This document shows, in pieces, positions 1 to 7,803 of a stretch of DNA of 47,004 bases. The notes beneath the pieces are model-generated. The model ran no database searches. It worked only from the letters and a program-made list of their open reading frames with translations, and had not been told where the DNA came from. A program made the translations under genes and the position numbers. The first letter of the stretch is position 1. Each line of letters opens with the position of its first letter. This DNA is from Promicromonospora kroppenstedtii DSM 19349 (GTDB lineage Bacteria; Actinomycetota; Actinomycetes; Actinomycetales; Cellulomonadaceae), in NCBI RefSeq assembly GCF_000515355.1, contig NZ_KI911577.1:35244-82247 (forward strand), written 5' to 3'.

Positions 1-191
1 CGGGGCTGGAGGGCGGCGAGGAGCCGGGCTCCCTCGTCCCGGTCGGCGAAGGGCACCTTCGCGCCGGAGACGGAGCGCTCCTCGTAGACGACGGCGTCGG
101 GGGAGTGGCGGGCGAGCCGCGCGCGTTGCTTGGCGATCGAGCCGGAGACTCGGGAGTCGAATGAGATCCGCGTATAGGCGTGGTCGGTCAT
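1..191 (-). CDS. int: Serine integrase, 5' part (duplicate of the right-end gene)
   Basis: These bases encode the first ~63 residues of the integrase whose complete copy is at 45484-46830. They include the start codon at 189-191 and the catalytic serine context YTRIS. The gene is not truncated biologically; it runs off the contig edge and is completed by the overlapping right end. See the 45484-46830 entry for function. Confidence 0.85.
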   Translation of the reverse strand, partial: MTDHAYTRISFDSRVSGSIAKQRARLARHSPDAVVYEERSVSGAKVPFADRDEGARLLAALQP

Positions 192-259
192 GCTGGGACG
201 ATACCTCGTAACTCCGTTGCCGGGAAGGTCTTGCGGGGGACGGAGTCACGAAACGACGA

Positions 260-290
260 AGGCCCCCGTCCCAGGTAGGGGCGGGGGCCT
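260..290 (-). terminator. Rho-independent-type terminator
   Basis: The arms AGGCCCCCG and CGGGGGCCT form a GC-rich hairpin just after the stop codon of the 303-578 gene. On the minus strand it is followed by TTCGTCGTTT, a weak T-rich tail. It separates that gene from integrase and is repeated at 46898-46928. Confidence 0.75.
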
Positions 291-302
291 GGCGGGGGTG
301 GG

Positions 303-578
303 TCAGACGAAGACCTCGCGGTTCGGGTCCCAGTTGCCGACGTACGACAGCACGCGCGCGGGTGTGTTGTCGCGGACGGTCACCTTCCGGCGGTCGCCTC
401 CGCCGACGGGGAAGACGGGGAGGGTCATGTACTCGCCGCGCGCGTCGCCGCCGAACGCCCAGCCGTACGTGTCGAGCACGTACTCGGTGCCCCGGATCTC
501 GACCCGGAACGGCCAGCGGCCCTCGACCGAGTCGGTCAGCACAGCGAAGGTGCTCGGGGTGACAGTCGTGGAGGCCAT
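303..578 (-). CDS. Hypothetical protein, 91 aa
   Basis: I do not recognise this protein. The ATG at 576-578 is chosen because AAGGAGG lies six bases upstream. The upstream extension of the frame runs through a promoter/operator and is not coding. The product is beta-rich looking, with no membrane segment and no cysteine pair. It is the last gene before integrase in the direction of transcription and is closed by the terminator at 260-290. The operator-bearing promoter at 651-680 should drive it, which suggests control by the phage repressor. Confidence 0.7.
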   Translation of the reverse strand: MASTTVTPSTFAVLTDSVEGRWPFRVEIRGTEYVLDTYGWAFGGDARGEYMTLPVFPVGGGDRRKVTVRDNTPARVLSYVGNWDPNREVFV

Positions 579-650
579 GAGGGCCCTCCTTCCTGGCCCG
601 AGGGCCGGACGTGGAAGCCGGCCGATCCGGCTCCCTGGGGGAGTGCCTCT

Positions 651-680
651 ACCGTAAGTCACGCAAGGCACCTTGCGCAA
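651..680 (-). promoter_or_regulatory. Sigma70-like promoter with embedded operator dyad
   Basis: On the minus strand TTGCGC (675-680), an 18-nt spacer and TACGGT (651-656) look like -35 and -10 boxes. The inverted repeat CGCAAGG-CA-CCTTGCG at 662-677 fills the spacer, so a bound protein would block polymerase. The layout matches the sites at 12417-12445, 44458-44486 and 45315-45343. Confidence 0.55.
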
Positions 681-689
681 CTCACGTGG

Positions 690-923
690 CTACTTCCCTC
701 CGTTCTTCACCCGCCAGGCGTCGAGCAACGGCGCGCGGAACCCGCCGAAGGGCTCCTCGCCGGGCAGCTCGACGACGGGGGCGGCGAGGATGCCGGCGGC
801 CTGGAAGGCGGCGGTCGAGGCGGGGGTGAGCGGGACCTCGACGAACTCCAGGCCGTGGCGGTCGAGGTAGCGCTTCACGGCGTCGCACTGGACGCAACGA
901 GGCTTGGTGTGGACAACGATCAC
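690..923 (-). CDS. NrdH/glutaredoxin-like redoxin
   Basis: This 77-aa protein has a short thioredoxin fold pattern. A beta strand (IVVHTKP) leads to the redox site CVQC at residues ~10-13, and an APVVEL segment carries the cis-proline. Size and motif fit NrdH redoxins, which supply electrons to class Ib ribonucleotide reductase; no phage reductase gene is visible, so it would serve the host enzyme. The start is GTG at 921-923, overlapping the previous stop as GTGA. It sits in a chain of overlapping genes below the sigma factor, suggesting co-transcription. Confidence 0.8.
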   Translation of the reverse strand: MIVVHTKPRCVQCDAVKRYLDRHGLEFVEVPLTPASTAAFQAAGILAAPVVELPGEEPFGGFRAPLLDAWRVKNGGK

Positions 924-1240
924 GGTCGGAGGAGGCCTCTCAGGTCGGTGAGGAACGCGCGCCAGGTGTAGCGCGGGCGGGGTGTGGGTTCGCGGTGGGG
1001 GCGAGCCGGCAGGTTCGACGTGCCGCAACGGTCGCACCAGAGGGCAGCCTCGCCCGTCGAGATCTCGACCCACCACAGGTGGTCGTGCGGATGCAGGGAG
1101 CACGTCTCGTCGGTAGGGGCGATCGTGTAGGCCGTCGGCTTAGCTGGCTCGCGCACGCGCTCGACCTCGGCGACGTCGGGCGGCTCGCCCGAGGCGCGGA
1201 AGCGGGCGGGCGGGATGCTCACGTGGAGGTGCTCGCTCAC
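920..1240 (-). CDS. Hypothetical protein with Cys/His pairs, 106 aa
   Basis: I do not recognise this family. Midway it carries C, HPHDH and CDRCG elements, which could bind one zinc ion, followed by a proline-rich stretch and a basic C-terminus. The start is GTG at 1238-1240, overlapping the upstream stop by four bases; the stop overlaps the next start the same way, so translation is coupled on both sides. Confidence 0.7.
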   Translation of the reverse strand: MSEHLHVSIPPARFRASGEPPDVAEVERVREPAKPTAYTIAPTDETCSLHPHDHLWWVEISTGEAALWCDRCGTSNLPARPHREPTPRPRYTWRAFLTDLRGLLRP

Positions 1241-1383
1241 CGCACATCACCCGGCTTGACCCACACGCGCGAGCCGTCGTCGGTGCGCTCGACGAGGAGC
1301 TCGCCGGTCTGGACCTGGGTGTCGACGACGTCGCCCGTCATGCGGACGCGGGTCGCCGGGTGCAGGAAGGTGATGGTGTCCAT
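1237..1383 (-). CDS. Small hypothetical protein, 48 aa
   Basis: The ATG at 1381-1383 has GGAGGAGAAC just upstream, inside the end of the sigma factor gene. The product looks like a small beta barrel with alternating valines and charged residues. It overlaps the following gene by GTGA and lies between sigma factor and redoxin genes. No function can be assigned. Confidence 0.65.
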   Translation of the reverse strand: MDTITFLHPATRVRMTGDVVDTQVQTGELLVERTDDGSRVWVKPGDVR

Positions 1384-1384
1384 G

Positions 1385-2248
1385 TCAGTTCTCCTCCGCG
1401 AGAGCCACGCCAAGGGCCTTGCGTGACTGGCCAAGCGCCTTCTGACGCTTGCGCTGCACGGTCGCCTTCGAGAGGCCCATGCGGTGGCCGATCTCCGGGT
1501 CGGGGACCGGCTCGTACTCGGTGAAGCCGTAGGCGAGCTCGCAGATGCGGGCCTCCTCGTCGGTCATGGCGGCGAAGGCCATGTCGACGAGGATCTTGTC
1601 CTCGACGTCGACCACGGGGGAGGGGGCGAAGATCGGGGCAGCGGTGACGCCGTAGCCCTTCTCCTTCGCGCTGCCGTCGGCGTCGTCGGTCTCCGCGTCG
1701 AGCGAGTCGGCGCCGACCGCGGCGCGGACGTCGCGGAAGGTCTCGCGGCTCATGCCGAACTCGGCGGCCAGGTTCTCCGCCGCGTCGAGGTCGCCGTCGG
1801 CGGCCCGCACGATGCCGTAGAAGCGCGAGAGCGTGCGGGTCGGGATGGCGAAGGCGGGAGCCGCCTCGACCTCCTCGGACAGGGCCCGGTTCAGGCGGTG
1901 CACGAGGTGCCCGGCGAGGCGCGGGTTCTGCTCCGGGTCGTGCTCGGCGATGGCCTCCAGGAAGCCGACCAGGGCCGCGGCCTGGAGGTCCTCGATCGAG
2001 CGGGAGGAGGTGCCGTAGTCGGCGGCGGTCGGGGAGAGCTGGCCGTCGAAGACGCCGCCCTTGAAGCGCGAGACCGCGGCGCGGATAGCGGGGCCGTAGG
2101 CGTCGAGGAGCGCCATCTTGGCGGCCTCGGGGTCCGTGTGGTCGACGCCAGCGGCGTGACCCTGGGCAACGCGGATGAGCTGGGCCTCGGTGACCTCGTC
2201 GAGCGAGAGGTCGGCGTCGGTGTAGCGGAACACGCTGATTTCAGACAT
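1385..2248 (-). CDS. Phage sigma-70-like factor
   Basis: This 287-aa protein has the layout of a sigma70 family factor. Residues ~83-120 match region 2, with a DLQAAALVGFLEAI segment and an HDPEQ stretch resembling the core-binding and -10 recognition helices. Residues ~140-180 have a region 3-like helix-turn-helix. Residues ~225-280 resemble region 4: E-x-I-G-x-R-M-G-L-S-K-A-T-V is a clear HTH. An acidic linker (~185-205) separates regions 3 and 4. The ATG at 2246-2248 is chosen because the upstream extension crosses the operator. It could be a sigma-like HTH regulator that does not bind core polymerase. I infer that it reads the GAGCCG-N11 promoters listed below. Confidence 0.7.
   Translation of the reverse strand: MSEISVFRYTDADLSLDEVTEAQLIRVAQGHAAGVDHTDPEAAKMALLDAYGPAIRAAVSRFKGGVFDGQLSPTAADYGTSSRSIEDLQAAALVGFLEAIAEHDPEQNPRLAGHLVHRLNRALSEEVEAAPAFAIPTRTLSRFYGIVRAADGDLDAAENLAAEFGMSRETFRDVRAAVGADSLDAETDDADGSAKEKGYGVTAAPIFAPSPVVDVEDKILVDMAFAAMTDEEARICELAYGFTEYEPVPDPEIGHRMGLSKATVQRKRQKALGQSRKALGVALAEEN
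1406..1428. promoter_or_regulatory. Operator-like half-symmetric site inside the sigma gene
   Basis: The end of the sigma factor gene contains, on the minus strand, AGTCACGCAAGG followed by CCTTGGCGTG. This copies one full arm of the upstream operator at 2314-2341, with one inserted base in the other arm. The site may be functional or a by-product of codon choice. Confidence 0.25.
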
Positions 2249-2313
2249 GGCAAATAGGCCCTTCGTGGGGTGACGGTGTCCCGGAGATCGAGCGACCTCG
2301 GGGCGATGAGTGC

Positions 2314-2341
2314 GAGTCACGCAAGGTGACTTGCGTGACTC
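2314..2341. promoter_or_regulatory. Operator, perfect 12-bp inverted repeat
   Basis: The arms GAGTCACGCAAG and their exact complement are separated by GTGA. This is the longest and most perfect copy of the CGCAAGG family in the window. It begins two bases downstream of the -10 box of the sigma gene promoter, where a repressor would overlap the transcription start. Confidence 0.7.
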
Positions 2342-2342
2342 A

Positions 2343-2372
2343 TGTGTAACACGGCGCGAGAGGCGAATGCAA
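2343..2372 (-). promoter_or_regulatory. Sigma70-like promoter of the phage sigma factor gene
   Basis: On the minus strand TTGCAT (2367-2372), 18 nt and TACACA (2343-2348) form a plausible host-type promoter in a short AT-richer stretch. The operator at 2314-2341 follows at once, and the sigma gene starts about 95 nt downstream. Confidence 0.5.
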
Positions 2373-2422
2373 GGCGCTTTCGCAGGTCTTTAGATTTCTT
2401 CACCCGGGCAGATGCACGACAA

Positions 2423-2461
2423 AGCCCCCTACCGCTGGCAGATGCAGTGCGGTAGGGGGCT
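2423..2461 (-). terminator. Terminator after the DUF4406-like gene
   Basis: A 13-bp stem, AGCCCCCTACCGC with its complement, encloses a 13-nt loop. On the minus strand it is followed by TTTGTCGTG. It sits 17 nt past the stop of the 2478-2768 gene and insulates the sigma factor promoter. Confidence 0.85.
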
Positions 2462-2477
2462 GTCGTCTAGTGCGGTA

Positions 2478-2768
2478 CTACGCCGGGAGCCGCTCCGGCT
2501 CCACGGAGAGGGCCTCGGCGAGGTTGACGACGGACACGCCCATCGCCGTGGCGAGCGTGAGCTCGACGTCCGTTGCCGAGCCGATCTCCCAGCCCGGGAG
2601 CTCGACGACGACGTCGGCTTCGAGCACGCGCTCGACGGTCCAGCGGAGAGACCCCGCGAGGTCATCCGGCGCCGAGACCGGCGTCCAGACGCTGTAGCCG
2701 GCGCGACGGAGCAGGCTCGCCGGCGTGTCGAAGTCGGAGTCGCGGGGTCCCGCGAGCCACGCCTTCAT
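2478..2768 (-). CDS. DUF4406 / nucleoside deoxyribosyltransferase-like protein
   Basis: This 96-aa protein starts with WLAGPRDSD and continues with AGYSVWTPVS, an acidic-tryptophan helix, ADVVVELPGWE and GSATDVELTLATAMG. That order matches the Rossmann-like nucleoside 2-deoxyribosyltransferase superfamily and its small phage relatives (DUF4406). The glutamate in the VELTLA helix would be the family's active-site position. The exact substrate is unknown. The ATG at 2766-2768 overlaps the upstream stop as ATGA. It ends the DNA polymerase operon, before a strong terminator. Confidence 0.65.
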   Translation of the reverse strand: MKAWLAGPRDSDFDTPASLLRRAGYSVWTPVSAPDDLAGSLRWTVERVLEADVVVELPGWEIGSATDVELTLATAMGVSVVNLAEALSVEPERLPA

Positions 2769-3124
2769 CGAGAGCCCTCGCCGTCGTAGCGGGTGAGTGC
2801 TCGGTCTAGCTCCCGGCGGCGCTCGGTCAGCGCCTTCGCTGCGTGTTCGAGCACGCGATCCGCTCGGGATGTTGCCCCCCGCAAGGCCAGACGCCTGGCG
2901 TCTAGCACTGTGTCTGCCGTGGGGTCGGAGGGACGGCCGCCGGACGATCGCTCGGTAGTGTCGTCGCGGGGTCTCGGGACGGGAGACGCTTCCCACTGGC
3001 GGGCGTAAGCGTCCGGGAGTAGTGCGAGTAGTGCATCGGTCTCTTCTCGAATGACACGCGCGAGATGTGCAACGACGGAGTTGCCCGGGGCCTCGCTGGG
3101 GTTGCTGGGGGATGTTTCAGCCAT
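2765..3124 (-). CDS. Hypothetical protein, 119 aa
   Basis: I do not recognise a named family. The protein is mostly helical, with a helix around residues 15-45, a polar disordered middle rich in Pro, Arg and Asp, and a charged helix at 85-115 that could be a coiled coil. It overlaps the following gene by four bases and lies 66 nt below the polymerase gene, so it belongs to the same transcript. Confidence 0.6.
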   Translation of the reverse strand: MAETSPSNPSEAPGNSVVAHLARVIREETDALLALLPDAYARQWEASPVPRPRDDTTERSSGGRPSDPTADTVLDARRLALRGATSRADRVLEHAAKALTERRRELDRALTRYDGEGSR

Positions 3125-3190
3125 TTAACGGACACTCCTCAGGATCGTGACGCGGAACAGTGGGTGAAGTGGGTCTCACTGGCGGGTGAT

Positions 3191-5026
3191 TCACGCGGGG
3201 GCGCCATAGCCATGTCCCCAACTGGGCCCATAAACCTCCGGCTCGGCGACGATCGGCACGCCGTAGAAGTCGGGGGTCTCCATGAGGCGGCCAATCTCGT
3301 GTATCGCCTCCTCGGCGTCGGCCGCGGGGGCCTCGGCGATCAGCTCGTCGTGGACCGGGAGCCGGAGCAGGTCGCCCATACCGGCGTCGAAGATGTCGAC
3401 GATCGCCTGGGCGAGGAGGTCGCGGGCCGTGGACTGCACGACGTAGTTCGTCGCCGCGTAGATGCGGTCCCGGTCAAGGGGCAGGTGCCGGCCCGAGAGG
3501 GTGACGACTTCCTTCTTGCCGTACTCCGCGCGGTTGCCGAGCTTCTTGGCGTAGCGCTTGATCCCGGGGAAGGTGGCGTCGTAGCCCGCGAGGGCCTCGC
3601 GAACCTGCTCCATGGGCGCGCCGGTCTGGCGCTGGATCGTCGTGGCCCCGCCGCCGTACACCTTGCCGAAGCCGACCGCCTTCGCGATCTTGCGGTGCCG
3701 CTTCGTGAAGTCCGGGCCGTAGACCATCTTCGCCGTAAAGGAGTGGAGGTCTTCGCCGGCCCGGATCGCCTCAATCATGGTCGGCTCCTCCGCCAGCGCC
3801 GCGAGGACGCGCATCTCGACGGCCGCGTAGTCGGCGGCGATGATCAGATTCCCCGGCTCGGCGATGACCGACCGGCGGATCTTCCAGTCACCGGAGGGGA
3901 GCTGCTGAAGCGGCGGGGTCGAGACGGACATGCGCGCGGTGCGGGCCTGGAGGCCACCGATCACGGGGTGGATGCGGTCGTCCGGGTCGCGGAGGTCGAG
4001 GAAGGCTTGCGCGTAGGACTTGCCCCACTTGCCGGCGCGCTTCGCGTGGGCGACAGCGTCGGCGAGCGGGTTCGGCTCGCGAGACTCCATGCGCTCCCAC
4101 TGGAGGTCCAGATCCGCGAGCGGGAGGAGGATCTCCTTGGAGACCTTCAGCGCACCGCCGTCGGTCTCCTCGGTGAGCTCCTCGCCCATGGCGACCAGCG
4201 CGGAGGCGACCTGCACAGGTGAGTTCACGTTCGCCACGCCGTACCGCGCGGCGCGTGCCTCGTGCTCCGCCGCCTCAGCCGCAAGGTCCCCGGTCAGCTT
4301 CTCCACGTACGGGAGATCGAGGAGCATTCCCTTGCGCTGAAGCAAGGCGAGGAGCGTCGCGAGGTGGTGCTCGAACTGCGAGAGGTGGTTCAGCCCGAGG
4401 TCCCGGACCATCGGCGCGAGCTCGTCGAACAGGCGCCGGGCCGCGAGCGGGTCGAGGCCGGCGTACTCGACATAGACCGGGTGGTCGATGTCGATCAGCG
4501 CCCAGCCGGTCTCCCTCGTCGCCTTGTACTCCTTGCGGAAGATCGCGTGTAGCTCCTTCTCCGTGTCGGGCACCGTCGGGTCGACGTAGATCTCGGCGAG
4601 CTCCTTCAGCCTCAGGCCCGTCCCCCCCTCGTGCCGCTGCCGCGGGTCGAGGAGGTGGGCCATGATGCGCGTGTCGAACGCGCGGGGGCCGAGCTCCTCG
4701 ATCGTCACGCCGAAGTCGTGGTCGATGACCTGGAGGTCGAAAGGCGCGTTATGGAGGGTGAAGTGCCGCGGCTGCCGGAGGGCTCGCACGATCGCCTTCT
4801 CGAACATGTCGGCCCGGAGCACGTAGGCCGTGTCCCGGTTGCCGAACTGCACGAGGCGGCAGGCGAAGCCGCGCGAGTAGATGTTGAGGCCGGTGGTCTC
4901 GGTGTCGAGGCCGAGCACCTTGTCGCCGCGGGCGAGGAAGTCGTCGAAGGCGTGGAGGTCGCGGGCGCTCTCCACGTAGTTGATGGTCACCTCGTCGCCA
5001 GCGAGGCGGCGGGTTGTCGTTCTCAT
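3191..5026 (-). CDS. DNA polymerase I (family A) with 3'-5' exonuclease
   Basis: This 611-aa replicative polymerase has an N-terminal DEDD exonuclease: DTET at 41-44 (Exo I), HNAPFD at 92-97 (Exo II) and an Exo III-like YAGLDPLAARRLFDEL segment. The palm and fingers follow: motif A with DYAAVEMR near 397, motif B with RxxxKAVGFGKVYGGG near 445, and motif C HDE near 559. It lacks a 5'-3' flap nuclease domain, as is usual for phage polymerases. The ATG at 5024-5026 is chosen over an earlier in-frame start because the earlier part overlaps a terminator and another gene. It works with the primase-helicase encoded just upstream. Confidence 0.95.
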   Translation of the reverse strand: MRTTTRRLAGDEVTINYVESARDLHAFDDFLARGDKVLGLDTETTGLNIYSRGFACRLVQFGNRDTAYVLRADMFEKAIVRALRQPRHFTLHNAPFDLQVIDHDFGVTIEELGPRAFDTRIMAHLLDPRQRHEGGTGLRLKELAEIYVDPTVPDTEKELHAIFRKEYKATRETGWALIDIDHPVYVEYAGLDPLAARRLFDELAPMVRDLGLNHLSQFEHHLATLLALLQRKGMLLDLPYVEKLTGDLAAEAAEHEARAARYGVANVNSPVQVASALVAMGEELTEETDGGALKVSKEILLPLADLDLQWERMESREPNPLADAVAHAKRAGKWGKSYAQAFLDLRDPDDRIHPVIGGLQARTARMSVSTPPLQQLPSGDWKIRRSVIAEPGNLIIAADYAAVEMRVLAALAEEPTMIEAIRAGEDLHSFTAKMVYGPDFTKRHRKIAKAVGFGKVYGGGATTIQRQTGAPMEQVREALAGYDATFPGIKRYAKKLGNRAEYGKKEVVTLSGRHLPLDRDRIYAATNYVVQSTARDLLAQAIVDIFDAGMGDLLRLPVHDELIAEAPAADAEEAIHEIGRLMETPDFYGVPIVAEPEVYGPSWGHGYGAPA

Positions 5027-5059
5027 CGGGCGGGCCCTTTCGTTAGCGGGTGCACGAGA

Positions 5060-5089
5060 CCCCCGCACCTCGTCGAGGAGATGCGGGGG
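5060..5089 (-). terminator. Terminator between zinc-ribbon gene and polymerase
   Basis: Arms CCCCCGCA and TGCGGGGG, with an inner CTC/GAG pairing, form a strong hairpin 12 nt past the stop at 5101. It lies within about 35 nt of the polymerase start, so it may act as a partial terminator that reduces polymerase expression. Confidence 0.6.
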
Positions 5090-5100
5090 CCGGGGGAGGG

Positions 5101-5304
5101 TCAGGAACGGAGGCCGGCCCAGCAGTCCGGGCAGGCGCCGAACCGCAGGGTTCCGTCGTCGGTGAACGCGAGCCAGCACGCCGGGCAGATGGATTCCGCC
5201 CGGTCGAGACCGAGACCCTCGGAGCCCTCCTCGCGGAGGGTCTCGGTCAGGGCGTCGGCGTAGACGTGCTGGGCCCGGCTGTAGGGCAGGACGAGCGCGG
5301 GCAT
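5101..5304 (-). CDS. Small zinc-ribbon protein, 67 aa
   Basis: The C-terminal half has CPACW and CPDCW, 16 residues apart, a classic four-cysteine zinc ribbon. The N-terminus is helical. The ATG at 5302-5304 follows AAGGGAG. A copy of the GAGCCG-N11 motif at 5377-5405 lies 73 nt upstream, within the end of the primase gene. Its place between primase-helicase and polymerase suggests a replication or transcription accessory role, which is inference. Confidence 0.7.
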   Translation of the reverse strand: MPALVLPYSRAQHVYADALTETLREEGSEGLGLDRAESICPACWLAFTDDGTLRFGACPDCWAGLRS

Positions 5305-5319
5305 GGCCGCTCCCTTCGG

Positions 5320-7803
5320 TCAGAGCACGTCGTCGAGGCTCGGGCCCTTGGACGGTGCATCGGGGGTTACAGGGAGGGAATCGGCCCGCGGCGCCGTATC
5401 GGCTCGCTCTTCTTCGGGGTCAATTCCCTTGTCGGTCTGGCGCATGCGGCGGATGCCCTCGAACGCCATGCCCTGCTTCCCTCGGCGCTTCGGGTGGCCG
5501 CGCTCTTCCAGGGCCCGGAAGAACGTTTGCCGGGTCCAGACCTCGCGGGCGGGGAGGTTCTCCTCCGTGGCCCACGCGAGGTAGGCCTCGAAGAGGAGCT
5601 TCCCCTCGACGCGGCCGGCGCCGGAGTCGGCGACGTACACGCCGGGCAGGAAGCCCGCGAGAGCGTCGGACGTCTCGCGGTACTCGGACGTCGCGTTGCG
5701 CACGACGTCGGGCTCCTGGAGGCCGGACCGGAACCACTCGATCGAGCCGCGCACGGCCCACGCCAGGATGCCGGCGCGCTCCGCGAGGAGCTTCTCGCCG
5801 AGGCGGTGGTCGCGCTCCTCGGGGGCGAAGAACCGCTCCCAGGGGATGAGCTTCACGCGGCGCCAGAGGCCCTCGTCCTGCCCGCGAAACTCGGGCTTAA
5901 AGTTGGTCGCCAGCATGAGGAGGAACGTCGGGCGGAACTCGAAGAACTCCTTCCGCATGAAGCGCGCGGCGATCAGGTCCTTTCCGGTGACGCGCTTCAG
6001 CACGGCCTCTGCCATGCGCCGGCCCTGGTCGCCCTCGGACGCCATGACCAGGCGCGCACCCTTCAGCGCGGCGAGGTCGTTCGGGATGCCGCCCGAGGGC
6101 TTCTCCTCGAACGTGCTGAACGGCGTCGTCACGGTGTGCTCGCGGAAGACCTCCGTCAGCGTGTCCGTGAAGACGCTCTTCCCGTTGGCCCCCTTGCCCC
6201 AGAACACCGTGAAGGCCTGCTCGTCGGTGCGGCCGGTGATGCCGTAGCCGACGAGCCGGCGCATGAAGGCCGGCATGGCGGGGTAGGCCGGGAAGACCTC
6301 GTCGAGGAACGCCTCCCAGCGCGGGGCCCGTGCGTCGGGGTCGTAGTCGATCTCGACGCGCCGGGTCAGGAGGAGCGCGGGGTCGTGCGGGAGGAGCTCG
6401 CCCGTGCGGAGGTTCACCACTCCGTTCGCCACGGCGAGGAGGTCCGGGTGCGTGTCGAAGTCGTTGATGTCGACGGACACGCCCGGCAGGGCAGCGAGCT
6501 CCTTCAGCGCCGCGTCGATCCCGCGGGAGCTCTGCGAGTGCGCGGCCCAGCGGAGCCAGGCACGGACGTGCTTCGGCAGGGCGCCCGACTCCGTCGGCGT
6601 TGCCGCGGCGGCGAGGTCGTTCGCGATCTGGGCGATCCGGTCGGCCGCCTCCTGGACGAAGGCGCGCGTGCGGTCGAGCCGGTCGGACCTCCAGACACCA
6701 GCCTTGAGGAGGAAGAAACCAGCCTCAGGGCTGTACTTCACGCCGGAGCCCTGGGCCTCGACGTACGCCGCGACGAAGCGGGCGTTGCCGAGGTCCGTCA
6801 GCGGGTAGCGGTTCTCGTCCCGGCCCCGGAGGACGGCCGCCGAGGAGGTCTCCTCCGTGGTCTCCGAGATGGCACGGACGACGTTCGTCGCGAACCGCGC
6901 ACCGTCCCGCTCGCGCCAGTCAGTCAGGTCGAGGTCGTCCGGGACGGGCAGGATCTTCACGCGCACGCCGTGAGCGATCAGCCCTTGCGCGAGGTTGGCC
7001 GCGAAGGTCCGGCCGGCGGCGTCGCCATCGCCCGCGATGACGGCGAGCCGGTCGCCGATCATCTCGGCCACGGCCTCGACGGCGACGGGGTTCGTCGCGA
7101 GGCCGGCGCCCCGGATGCCGACCGTGTCGTAGCCCAGGGCGACGCCGGTCAGCGCATCCCCGGGACCTTCGCAGACGAGTACCTCGTCCCAATCCGAGGC
7201 GCCCTCGAACCAAGCGACCTTGGCCCAGCTCGCCCCCTCGGGGGACTTCGGGCCGAGCCACCGGACCTGGGCGTCCTTGGCAAGTGCCCGAGCCTGGTAG
7301 CCGCGCGGGACGCCGTCCTTGTCGTTGAACGGGACGACGAGGCGGGCCCCGCCCGGGAGGTCGTCGGCGTAGCCCAGGCCGAGGCGGTAGGCGTCGTCCT
7401 CGCCGATGCCGAAGCGACGGGTCGCATACCCCAGCGCCTCCAGTGCAGCCGCGCTGCCCTCCTCCGGGCCACGTCGGAGCATGGCCGACCAGTGGTCGAG
7501 GTCGACCGCCAGCCGCGCCACGTCCTCGACGCTCGCCGGGGCGTCGGTGCTCGTCGCCGGCGTGAAGTCGACGTCGCCGGGCTTCATCGTCGCGAGGTCG
7601 CGCATCGTCAGCCCGAGGGCCTCGACCACCTTCGGTGTCGGGCAGCCGGCGCGGCAGCGCACGAGGACCTTGCCCTTGTCGGCCACGGTCAGCCGGAGCG
7701 ACTGGCGGGAGTCGGAGTGCGCCGGGCAGTGGACGAGGACGCCGTCGTCGGTGTGCTCGACGTCGTCGAACTTGGAGATGAGGTCGGCGAGGGTCTTGGT
7801 CAC
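5320..7803 (-). CDS. DNA primase-helicase (Toprim plus D5/SF3 type)
   Basis: This 827-aa fusion has a zinc-binding N-terminus (Cys26, His29, Cys50, Cys54), a Toprim domain with CEGPGDAL near 211 and DGDAAG near 258, and a D5-type superfamily 3 helicase. The helicase has Walker A GKGANGKS near 536, then SEGDQG, a TNFKPEF sensor segment and a GLWRRVKLIPW arginine-finger region, and a C-terminal winged-helix-like part. It would prime and unwind phage DNA for the polymerase. The start is GTG at 7801-7803, overlapping the methyltransferase stop as GTGA. The longer upstream frame is a shadow of that gene. Confidence 0.92.
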   Translation of the reverse strand: MTKTLADLISKFDDVEHTDDGVLVHCPAHSDSRQSLRLTVADKGKVLVRCRAGCPTPKVVEALGLTMRDLATMKPGDVDFTPATSTDAPASVEDVARLAVDLDHWSAMLRRGPEEGSAAALEALGYATRRFGIGEDDAYRLGLGYADDLPGGARLVVPFNDKDGVPRGYQARALAKDAQVRWLGPKSPEGASWAKVAWFEGASDWDEVLVCEGPGDALTGVALGYDTVGIRGAGLATNPVAVEAVAEMIGDRLAVIAGDGDAAGRTFAANLAQGLIAHGVRVKILPVPDDLDLTDWRERDGARFATNVVRAISETTEETSSAAVLRGRDENRYPLTDLGNARFVAAYVEAQGSGVKYSPEAGFFLLKAGVWRSDRLDRTRAFVQEAADRIAQIANDLAAAATPTESGALPKHVRAWLRWAAHSQSSRGIDAALKELAALPGVSVDINDFDTHPDLLAVANGVVNLRTGELLPHDPALLLTRRVEIDYDPDARAPRWEAFLDEVFPAYPAMPAFMRRLVGYGITGRTDEQAFTVFWGKGANGKSVFTDTLTEVFREHTVTTPFSTFEEKPSGGIPNDLAALKGARLVMASEGDQGRRMAEAVLKRVTGKDLIAARFMRKEFFEFRPTFLLMLATNFKPEFRGQDEGLWRRVKLIPWERFFAPEERDHRLGEKLLAERAGILAWAVRGSIEWFRSGLQEPDVVRNATSEYRETSDALAGFLPGVYVADSGAGRVEGKLLFEAYLAWATEENLPAREVWTRQTFFRALEERGHPKRRGKQGMAFEGIRRMRQTDKGIDPEEERADTAPRADSLPVTPDAPSKGPSLDDVL
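5377..5405 (-). promoter_or_regulatory. Candidate phage promoter P6 (GAGCCG-N11-CGGGCCGATTCC)
   Basis: On the minus strand GAGCCG is followed after exactly 11 nt by CGGGCCGATTCC, the spacing shared by the other copies. It lies inside the 3' end of the primase gene, 73 nt upstream of the 5101-5304 start. Confidence 0.5.

Larger units (their letters stand above)
1..366. repeat. Terminal redundancy, left copy
   Basis: This stretch is repeated at the right end of the window, at 46640-47004. The two copies differ by one base at position 2 and by one G in a run (five Gs at 235-239 against four at 46874-46877). The repeat means the contig is a closed circle of about 46,639 bp, or is circularly permuted, and was cut inside the integrase gene. 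The redundancy falls far from the terminase and probable cos region, so it is more likely an assembly overlap than a physical terminal repeat. Confidence 0.9.

Noticed and set aside
192-259. Gap upstream of integrase considered as attP.
   Set aside because: I see no imperfect dyad with a central dinucleotide typical of serine-integrase attP, so no call is made.
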